Source: Bordetella genomosp. 13 (GTDB lineage: Bacteria; Pseudomonadota; Gammaproteobacteria; Burkholderiales; Burkholderiaceae_B). Taken from it: DNA of 64,000 nucleotides. Position numbers and translations under genes: made by a program. The DNA is taken from positions 62,001-126,000 of the forward strand of contig NZ_VEHL01000011.1 of assembly GCF_007679965.1 (NCBI RefSeq). The letters run 5' to 3'. The notes beneath the pieces were generated by a model. It searched no databases and had not been told where the DNA came from. It saw only the letters and a program-made list of their open reading frames with translations. This document shows, one piece after another, positions 35,850 to 42,549 of the stretch. Within the stretch, counting starts at the first letter, position 1. The number at the start of each line of letters is the position of its first letter.

Positions 35850-36176
35850 CATGGAAAGCATGCGCGCGGAGGGCCGACCGCTGATTTACAACGGCAGAAA
35901 ATCAGCCGGCCGGGCTTAGCAAGCCAAAATGACAAACCGATTAAGCGGCGGCAGCGCTGGAATTTCTCCGGCAAAAATACCGATTTTCCTTACCCGCGCG
36001 AAATTTCAACGCACAGAAAACGAAATTTCATTTATCAGTTACGAATTTATCGCATAAATTTCTATATATTCCCATACCGGTGTTTTTTTACCGAAGACAC
36101 CCTACGTCCTGCGGCGCCCATTCCCGGCCATCGACCGGGGACAGGGCGCCGCAGCCACGCCCGCCCGAGGAAAACC
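35850..36176. promoter_or_regulatory. AT-rich intergenic block upstream of the DUF772 gene
   Basis: Here base composition drops sharply: about 35960-36100 is rich in A and T in a GC-rich genome. It holds the direct repeat CGAAATTTCA at 35999-36008 and 36021-36030 (22 bases apart, two helical turns), the perfect inverted repeat AATTTAT-CGC-ATAAATT at 36044-36060, and a T7 run near 36083. A 27-base hairpin GCTGATTT/AAATCAGC (35880-35906) lies just after tpm and may act in its termination. No gene is seen. The block looks like a silenced or factor-bound promoter region, possibly acquired. Confidence 0.6.
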
Positions 36177-36857
36177 ATGCCCATTCCGTCCGATTCGAAC
36201 GATTCCGCGATGCCACGGCGCCCACAGGGTTCCTTCATGTCGCCAGCGGGCACCCGGCACGTCAAGATGAGCGATTTCTACAGCAAATTCGCGACCTATA
36301 TCGCGCAGGCGGAAATCGAACCGGTATGCGTGTGGCGATACAAGTCGCCAGTGGTATGGCTGGTCGGACATGCCACGTGGGCGCGCCACCCGAAAATCGA
36401 GCAGTTCCTGCCCGACGCCCATATCCTGGGTTTTCTGCGGGATGCCATCAACGCCAAACTGGAAATGGAAAACGGCAGGCTCAAAACCGCCTTGGGCTCA
36501 TACAAAATGCGCATCGCGCCCGAGCCACTGATGCGCGCGCTGCTGGTCCGCATTCTGTATTCGATTCCGTCCGACACCAGCCTGCACGAGCAACTGAACC
36601 ATAATCTTCTGTATCGGTGGTTCGTGGGCTTCGATCTCAACCAGCCGCTGTGGGCCCGCCATGTCATGGAAGAAGCTTTCGCCCTGCTGCTGTCCCAGCG
36701 CGACGTGGTGGCGCTGTTGAACGAGCTGGTCACGCTGGCCGCCGCGCCCAAGCCCGCGGCCACCACCTGCGACTTCCACATCAACCTGGCTCTGCTGGAA
36801 GCGTGGCGGGTACGGCTGGGCCAGGGCGACCTTCCCCCTGCCCCCTTGCAGGCCTAG
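36177..36857 (+). CDS. Stand-alone DUF772 (transposase InsH N-terminal domain) protein
   Basis: A 226-residue protein whose middle (residues 111-160) matches the DUF772 domain found at the N-terminus of IS5/IS1182-type transposases: PEPLMRALLVRILYSIPSD, then LHEQLNHNLLYRWFVGFDLN and QPLWARHVMEEAF. In transposases this is followed by a long DDE catalytic domain; here the protein ends about 65 residues later with a different helical tail (LLSQRDVVALLNELVTLAA). The first 110 residues are unrelated to transposases. GAGGA precedes the ATG. No terminal inverted repeats or DDE remnant are seen, so it reads as a complete, domesticated gene rather than a broken insertion sequence. Function unknown; DNA binding is plausible. 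Confidence 0.72.
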   Translation: MPIPSDSNDSAMPRRPQGSFMSPAGTRHVKMSDFYSKFATYIAQAEIEPVCVWRYKSPVVWLVGHATWARHPKIEQFLPDAHILGFLRDAINAKLEMENGRLKTALGSYKMRIAPEPLMRALLVRILYSIPSDTSLHEQLNHNLLYRWFVGFDLNQPLWARHVMEEAFALLLSQRDVVALLNELVTLAAAPKPAATTCDFHINLALLEAWRVRLGQGDLPPAPLQA

Positions 36858-36925
36858 CGCGCTCGCGCGCACGACGCAGAGGCGCCGGTGTTACCGTATC
36901 CAGCCCCGATACGGACAGGACGCCC

Positions 36926-37606
36926 ATGAGTACGCTTTCCGCCCTGCTTTTCTTCGTGGTCCAGCATTCCATCGCGGTGTTCATGGCGCTGACCGGCGCC
37001 GGCCTGCTGATCGGCCTCTACGCGCTGGCGCGACGCGGCAGCGCCTGGGGATTCATCCTGATGATCCCCATGGTGATCCTGGGCGCGGCGAACGCGATGT
37101 TCGGAAACTTTCTCAATGCGGCATTCCTGAACGCGGCGGGCACCGAAGGCACCGCCGTGATGATCGATTCGCGCGAGACCAGCATGCTGCTGAACGAGCA
37201 GCGCGTGTACGAGCACGACGTGGTGGTCAAGCCGGCCTCGGGGCCCAGCGTGGCCACGACCTTCACGACGATGAGCGTGGCGATCTGGCCGATCCGCAAT
37301 GAAATACTGATCCCGCCCGAGGGGCAGTCATTCAAGGTGAAGTATGTGCCCGGCGTCGAGCGCAACATCGTCATCATGAGCGACGAGTCGGCCTACGGGC
37401 AGGCACGGCTGCTGCGCCAGGAGCAGGCCGCCGTGGAGCGCGCCGAACGCCAGTGGCGGGCCGGCCCGGACAACGACGCCTTCAGGCAGGAATACCGCCA
37501 GGCGCTGACGGCCTTCATCGACAGGCACCAGGACCTGGGCGGCAGCGACCTCCTGGCGGACGTCGTGGCCCGATACCGGAATCAACTGCGGGCGTTGGAG
37601 AACTGA
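36926..37606 (+). CDS. Hypothetical membrane protein
   Basis: A 226-residue protein not recognised as a named family. Two hydrophobic segments lie at about residues 4-32 and 40-65, followed by a soluble domain with beta-rich text (VYEHDVVVKPASGPSVATTF, then IWPIRNEILIPPEGQSFKVK) and a charged helical end (LRQEQAAVERAERQWR). The topology suggests a soluble domain anchored at the inner membrane. The ATG at 36926 begins the natural hydrophobic N-terminus. It follows the DUF772 gene by 68 bases and converges with the nitroreductase gene. Confidence 0.75.
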   Translation: MSTLSALLFFVVQHSIAVFMALTGAGLLIGLYALARRGSAWGFILMIPMVILGAANAMFGNFLNAAFLNAAGTEGTAVMIDSRETSMLLNEQRVYEHDVVVKPASGPSVATTFTTMSVAIWPIRNEILIPPEGQSFKVKYVPGVERNIVIMSDESAYGQARLLRQEQAAVERAERQWRAGPDNDAFRQEYRQALTAFIDRHQDLGGSDLLADVVARYRNQLRALEN

Positions 37607-37615
37607 GCGCGCGCC

Positions 37616-38224
37616 TCAGGCCGCGCCGAGGCCGCTGCAGTGGCCTTCGGCCGCGACGTCGGCCAGTTGCAGGCGCTGGCTGGGCACTTCGCGCAATTGC
37701 AGAGAGGCGGGCAGCGTGGCCTTGTCGCCCAGGCGGCCAATGGCCACGGCCGCTTCGATGGCGTAGTCATCCGGCACGCCCAGCGTCCGCCGCGCCAGAT
37801 CCCGATCGATCCCCGCCATGCCGTGCGCGTGCCAGCCCAGCAGGCTGGCCTGCAGGGCCAGGAAGGCCCACGCGGCCCCGGCATCGAAGCTGTGCGTGGG
37901 ATTGGGCACCGCTTCCTGCTGGCCGCGCGGCGTGGCGGTGGTCTTGGACAGGATCACGACCAGCGCCGAGGCGGCCTGCGCCCAGCCGCGATTGAATTCG
38001 TTCAAGGTACCCAGCAGGCGGTCCCAGGACGGCGTACCGCGCCGTGCATAGACGAAACGCCAGGGCTGGAAGTTGTAGGAAGACGGCGCCCAGTGCGCAG
38101 CGTCGAGGATCGTCAGCAGCGTGTCGGCGCCGATGGCTTCGTCGGCGTAGGCGCGCGGCGACCATCGGTCGAGAAAGAGCGGGTCGACCGGGTGCTCGGC
38201 ACGGCGGACCTCACGGGCGGCCAT
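37616..38224 (-). CDS. Nitroreductase family protein
   Basis: A 202-residue flavoprotein of the nitroreductase superfamily, expected to use FMN and NAD(P)H to reduce nitro-aromatics, quinones or similar compounds. FMN-contact text: FLDRWSPRAYADE, AHWAPSSYNFQPWRFVYAR near residue 45, and the C-terminal AAVAIGRLGDKATLP. Usual length. Its start overlaps the end of a small upstream ORF. Physiological substrate unknown. Confidence 0.9.
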   Translation of the reverse strand: MAAREVRRAEHPVDPLFLDRWSPRAYADEAIGADTLLTILDAAHWAPSSYNFQPWRFVYARRGTPSWDRLLGTLNEFNRGWAQAASALVVILSKTTATPRGQQEAVPNPTHSFDAGAAWAFLALQASLLGWHAHGMAGIDRDLARRTLGVPDDYAIEAAVAIGRLGDKATLPASLQLREVPSQRLQLADVAAEGHCSGLGAA

Positions 38225-38351
38225 GTTTCTTCTCCGGCAACGGCATGGCGAAATAACGGGCGGTGACGTCCAGCAGCCGTGCCACGACGTCGACGGCGGG
38301 CAGCCATGACAGGGAAAGCGCGGGCGATGCGGTTTGCAGGGAAATGATCAT
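38211..38351 (-). CDS. Possible 46-residue small protein upstream of the nitroreductase
   Basis: An ORF of 46 codons on the minus strand that ends 14 bases inside the nitroreductase gene, in another frame. Its product begins MIISLQTASPALSLSW and has one moderately hydrophobic helix, then a basic tail. The overlap geometry is typical of translational coupling, but there is no good Shine-Dalgarno sequence, and no family is recognised. It could be a leader peptide or chance. Confidence 0.3.
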   Translation of the reverse strand: MIISLQTASPALSLSWLPAVDVVARLLDVTARYFAMPLPEKKHGRP

Positions 38352-38466
38352 GATCGGCTTCGAGCGTCGCGGTGCGGGGTTTTTGATCTCGCGGCCAGGA
38401 TAAACCCCGCCCCTGCGCGCACGAACGACGCAAGCGCTATATCCCTATAACCTCGTGGCGGCCGTA

Positions 38467-39690
38467 TCAGTCGGTCGGCACGGGCACGGGTGGAAACTGT
38501 CCGCTGGCGGGCGCGGACGACTGGACGCGGCGGTCTTTCGCGGGCTCGGCATCGGCGGCGAGGCCGCCCGGACATTCGGCGCCGTGGCCCTTTTCCTCGA
38601 TCCACGCCGTGCGGTCCGCCCCGCTGGGCAAGGGTGCGCCGGGGGCGTCCACCCACGACGCCACGTCGCTCCAGACCGTGGCGGCGCAGCGGTCGCGCAG
38701 CAGCATGTGATAGCCCCGCGCATAGACGGCCTGGCGCACGGGCATGGACGGCCGGACCGCGTCCAGCCGCGCCAGCGCCTCGGAGACCGACTTGCGGTCC
38801 AGCACCTGCTCGTGCTGGCCATACAGCACCAGCACCGGCACGTCGTGCGGCAGGCGGTCCAGGTCGTCGTAGGCCGTGGTCATCAGGTCGACCAGGCCGT
38901 TGACCGCGTCGATCCGAGTGCGCTTGAGCACCAGCGGATCGCGGCCCAGGGCGCGCAGCATCTCGTCGTTGTCGGACGGCACGATCTTCAGGCCGGCCGG
39001 AGGCTCCAGCGACATGCCGGGCACGGCCTGGTAGGCCGCCCACAGCGTCAGGCGGTAGAACAGGTTCATGGTCTGGCGTCCCCACAGGGCGGGCGCCGAC
39101 AGGATGGCGCCGTCGATGCGGCGCGTCAGGGGGCCGCCGCCGTGCTGGGGCGGCTGCGCCTGTGCGAGCGCGGCCACGATGACGGCACCGCCCATGCTTT
39201 CGCCCAGCACGTACAGCGGCACGCCCGGATGGCGGGCGTGGATGGCGTCGGCGGCGGCGTTCAGATCGGCCACCATGGTCCCGGTATCCGACCAGATGCC
39301 CGGCTGCGGCGCCCGGCCGAAGCCGCGCTGGTCGTACGCATAAGTGGCGATGCCCTGCTGCGCCCAGTACTCGGCCGGCAGGGCGAAGGCATTGGAATAG
39401 TCGTTCATGCCGTGCAGCGCCAGGATGGCCGCATGGGGCGGCCCGGGCGGCAGCCACTGGCGCAGGGGCAGCATCATGCCGTCCGGCGTGACCAGCGCCT
39501 GGTCCTCGAGCCGGGGGGCCTGCACGGCGGGCCCCATGGGCTGATGCGAGGCGGCGCAGCCGGCCAGCAGCGACAGCGCCAGCCACAGGGCAGGCAGCCG
39601 TAAGCAACGGGGGAATGAGCCGGGGGCGTAGCGGTGCACGTAAGCGGCGAGGGGACGACGGGTGTCCCAGTATAGGCAAGAACGCGCCAT
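38467..39690 (-). CDS. Alpha/beta hydrolase, monoacylglycerol-lipase-like lipoprotein
   Basis: About 407 residues. An export signal with a lipobox-like LSLLAGC near residue 45 is followed by an alpha/beta-hydrolase (Hydrolase_4 / lysophospholipase-like) domain. Visible: ILALHGMNDYSNAF (oxyanion region), AYDQRGFGRAP, the nucleophile elbow LGESMGGAV, PVLVLYGQHEQVLD (acid) and YARGYHMLLRD (His). The C-terminal 60 residues are a Pro/Ser-rich tail. The start is uncertain: ATG at 39690 gives an N-terminal extension before the signal, GTG at 39639 gives a more normal lipoprotein signal. It diverges from the phytochrome gene. Confidence 0.85.
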   Translation of the reverse strand: MARSCLYWDTRRPLAAYVHRYAPGSFPRCLRLPALWLALSLLAGCAASHQPMGPAVQAPRLEDQALVTPDGMMLPLRQWLPPGPPHAAILALHGMNDYSNAFALPAEYWAQQGIATYAYDQRGFGRAPQPGIWSDTGTMVADLNAAADAIHARHPGVPLYVLGESMGGAVIVAALAQAQPPQHGGGPLTRRIDGAILSAPALWGRQTMNLFYRLTLWAAYQAVPGMSLEPPAGLKIVPSDNDEMLRALGRDPLVLKRTRIDAVNGLVDLMTTAYDDLDRLPHDVPVLVLYGQHEQVLDRKSVSEALARLDAVRPSMPVRQAVYARGYHMLLRDRCAATVWSDVASWVDAPGAPLPSGADRTAWIEEKGHGAECPGGLAADAEPAKDRRVQSSAPASGQFPPVPVPTD

Positions 39691-39821
39691 GGCCCGTCCA
39701 GGTCTCCCACGGCACCAGCCCCGGGCGGCACGCAGTTGTAACCGCGTAAGCGGACACTTAGGGGGTGTTATTCTCTGAGGGTTAAGCAGGCAACGTCCAA
39801 CGAGTAGAGGGTCTGGCAACG

Positions 39822-42044
39822 GTGCAACAAACAGGAACTTCGTCCACGGCTGATCTGAATCTGGATCAGTGTGCCCAGGAGCCCATCCGCATCCCCGGCG
39901 CCATCCAGCCGTTTGGCGCGTTGCTCCTGCTCGCCGCGCAGGACCAGTGCGTGATCAGCGCCAGCGTCAACTGCGCCGACATCACCGGGTTGACCATCAC
40001 CCCGGGCAAGCCGCTGGCGGACAATGGCGACGAGGGCTGGAACCTGGCGCTGGACGCCATCCGCGACTGGGCCGCCGGCGACGGCGAGACCCTCAGCCTC
40101 AACATCCGCGTGCGCGACCGCCACCTGTACCTGTCCGGCTCGCGCAGCCCGCAGGGCCTGCTGGTCGAATTCGAGGCGGTGGACGTGCAGCGCCACGCCA
40201 CGCTGGACGCGCTGTATCCGCAACTGCGCTCGTTCCTGGACGACCTGGACCCCGCGGGCGACGTGGACGTGATCCTGCAGCGCAGCGCCGCCGAAATGCG
40301 CCGCCTGACCGGCTTCGACCGCGTGCTGGTGTATCGCTTCGACAGCGACGGGCACGGCACGGTGGTGGCCGAGGACAACAACGGCGTGCTGCCGGTGTAC
40401 ATGAACCACCGCTTCCCCGCCTCGGACATTCCCGCCCAGGCGCGCGCGCTGTACTGCCTGAACCGGGTGCGGCTGATCCCCGACGCGGGCTACGTGCCGG
40501 TGCCGATCGAGCCCGCCTTCATCGGCCCCGACCGGCAGCCGCTGGACCTGACCTATGCGACGTGGCGCAGCGTCTCGCCCATCCATGTCGAATACATGCG
40601 CAACATGGGCACGTACGCGTCCATGTCGGTGTCGCTGGTGATCGACGGCGAGCTGTGGGGCCTGCTGTCCTGCCACAGCGCCCGCCCGCACTACGTACAG
40701 CCGCAGGTGCGCGCGGCCAGCGAACTGCTCGGCCGCATCGTGGCGCAGCAGCTGGGCGCCAACGAACGCATCTCGGAACACACGCACCGCATCGAGCTGA
40801 AGAAGGTCGAGGTCGAGCTGGTCGACCTGCTGGCGCGCTCGGAAAACCTGCAGGACGGCTTCAAGGAGCGCTCGCCCGCCTGGATGTCGCTGCTGCAGGC
40901 GCAGGGCGCGGCGCTGGTCTGGCAGAACCAGATCTACACCGTGGGCAATACGCCGTCCGAAGGCCAGATCAGCCAGATCGTCGACTGGCTGGCCGAGCAC
41001 CAGGTCGACCAGACCTACGCCACCGAGCATCTGGCGGGGCAATGGCCCGAGGCCGAAGCGTTCTCGGACGTGGCCAGCGGCCTGGCGGCGGCGTCCATCT
41101 CGCGCGTGCACCAGAGCTTCCTGCTGTGGTTCCGGCCGCAGGTGGTTCGCACCGTCAGCTGGCGCGGCAATCCGCACAAGTCGGTCGATCCGGTGTCGGG
41201 CCGCCTGCATCCGCGCAAGTCGTTCGACATCTGGCAGGAACAGGTGCGCAACCGCGCCATTGCCTGGCGGCGCTCGGAAGTCGATGCGTTGACGGACTTC
41301 CGCAACGTGGTGGTCAACCTGATCCTGAAGCGCGCCGAGGAACGAGCCGAACTGACCGAGCAGCTGCAGCGCAGCAACGTCGAGCTCGAGTCGTTCTCGT
41401 ATTCGGTCTCGCACGACCTGCGCGCGCCGTTCCGCCACATCGCCGGCTTCGCCGAGCTGCTCAAGCGCCGCGAAGGCGACCTGGACGACACGTCCACGCA
41501 TTACATCGACAACATCGTGCGCGCCGCCGTGACGGCGGGCCGGCTGGTCGATGACCTGCTGCGCTTCTCGCACCTGGGCCGCGCGGCGCTGTCGCCGCAG
41601 CCGCTGGACATGAACAAGATGGTTGCCGAGGTGCGGCAGGCGGTCGAACTGAGCCTGCCCGATGCGCGCCCGACCTGGGACATCTCGCCGCTGCCTCCTG
41701 CCTACGGCGACGCGAAATACCTACGGCAGGTCTGGTACAACCTGATGGAGAATGCGGTCAAGTACTCCGGCACCAGAGAGGCGCCGGTGATACGCATTAC
41801 CGGATCGAACAGCGGGCCCACCACCGTCTTCGTCGTCGAGGACAACGGCGTGGGCTTCGACATGGCGTATGTCGGCAAGCTGTTCGGCGTATTTCAGCGC
41901 CTGCACCATCACGACGACTTCGAGGGCACGGGCATCGGCCTGGCGTTGTCAAAGCGCATCGTCGAGAAGCATGGCGGCTGGATCAAAGGCGAAGGCGCCG
42001 TCGACCAAGGCGCGCGCTTTTCTTTTGCGCTTCCCGCACAATGA
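39822..42044 (+). CDS. bphP: Bacteriophytochrome histidine kinase
   Basis: A 740-residue red/far-red photoreceptor kinase. The order is PAS (about 15-115), GAF (130-310), PHY (320-500) and histidine kinase (515-740). The biliverdin-attachment residue of bacteriophytochromes is present as Cys17 in LNLDQCAQEPIRIPGAIQPF. The GAF chromophore text includes FPASDIPAQARALY with the key Asp, and SPIHVEYMRNMGTYASMSVS with the conserved His. The PHY tongue shows PRKSFDIWQE. The phospho-acceptor is His531 in SYSVSHDLRAPF, and the ATPase domain has DNGVGFD and GTGIGLAL. It starts with GTG. No heme oxygenase gene (bphO) to make biliverdin lies in the window. It is followed by two further signalling genes. 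Confidence 0.96.
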   Translation: MQQTGTSSTADLNLDQCAQEPIRIPGAIQPFGALLLLAAQDQCVISASVNCADITGLTITPGKPLADNGDEGWNLALDAIRDWAAGDGETLSLNIRVRDRHLYLSGSRSPQGLLVEFEAVDVQRHATLDALYPQLRSFLDDLDPAGDVDVILQRSAAEMRRLTGFDRVLVYRFDSDGHGTVVAEDNNGVLPVYMNHRFPASDIPAQARALYCLNRVRLIPDAGYVPVPIEPAFIGPDRQPLDLTYATWRSVSPIHVEYMRNMGTYASMSVSLVIDGELWGLLSCHSARPHYVQPQVRAASELLGRIVAQQLGANERISEHTHRIELKKVEVELVDLLARSENLQDGFKERSPAWMSLLQAQGAALVWQNQIYTVGNTPSEGQISQIVDWLAEHQVDQTYATEHLAGQWPEAEAFSDVASGLAAASISRVHQSFLLWFRPQVVRTVSWRGNPHKSVDPVSGRLHPRKSFDIWQEQVRNRAIAWRRSEVDALTDFRNVVVNLILKRAEERAELTEQLQRSNVELESFSYSVSHDLRAPFRHIAGFAELLKRREGDLDDTSTHYIDNIVRAAVTAGRLVDDLLRFSHLGRAALSPQPLDMNKMVAEVRQAVELSLPDARPTWDISPLPPAYGDAKYLRQVWYNLMENAVKYSGTREAPVIRITGSNSGPTTVFVVEDNGVGFDMAYVGKLFGVFQRLHHHDDFEGTGIGLALSKRIVEKHGGWIKGEGAVDQGARFSFALPAQ

Positions 42045-42051
42045 GTCATAC

Positions 42052-42549
42052 ATGGAAAAAATGAAAGATCTGCGCCCCATCCTGCTGGTAGAGGACAGCG
42101 CCAACGACGTCGAACTGACGCTCGCGGCGCTTGCGCAGTGCAATATCGCCAACGAGGTCGTGGTGGTCCGCGACGGCGCCGAGGCCCTGGACTACGTGTA
42201 TCGCCAGGGCGTGCACGCCACCCGTCCGGCGGGCGACCCGGCGGTGATCCTGCTGGACCTGAAGCTGCCCAAGGTCGATGGCCTGGAAGTGCTGTCGCGC
42301 CTGAAGGCCGATCCGCAGCAGCAGCAGATCCCGGTGGTGATGCTGACCTCGTCGCGCGAGGAGCGCGACGTGGTGCGCAGCTACCGGCTGGGCGTGAATT
42401 CGTTCGTGGTCAAGCCGGTCGAGTTCGCCGAATTCTTCTCGGCCATCCGCAACCTGGGCATGTTCTGGGCCATCCTGAACCAGCCGCCCCCCATGCATCG
42501 CGAACGCGACATCGCCAAAGCCAAACGAAGGATTGCGGACGAGCCGTGA
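42052..42549 (+). CDS. Single-domain response regulator (Rcp1-like)
   Basis: A 165-residue receiver-only protein of the type paired with phytochromes. It has the acidic pocket ILLVEDSANDVE, the phospho-acceptor Asp69 in VILLDLKLPK, then VVMLTSSREERDV and the Lys in FVVKPVEFAEF. There is no output domain, so it probably relays phosphate or acts by protein contact. It starts seven bases after bphP and its stop overlaps the GTG start of the hybrid kinase gene, so the three genes form one operon. An ATG nine bases downstream is an alternative start. Confidence 0.93.
   Translation: MEKMKDLRPILLVEDSANDVELTLAALAQCNIANEVVVVRDGAEALDYVYRQGVHATRPAGDPAVILLDLKLPKVDGLEVLSRLKADPQQQQIPVVMLTSSREERDVVRSYRLGVNSFVVKPVEFAEFFSAIRNLGMFWAILNQPPPMHRERDIAKAKRRIADEP

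Noticed and set aside
36177..36857. Whole insertion sequence around the DUF772 gene
   Set aside because: No terminal inverted repeats, no target duplication and no DDE domain could be found.
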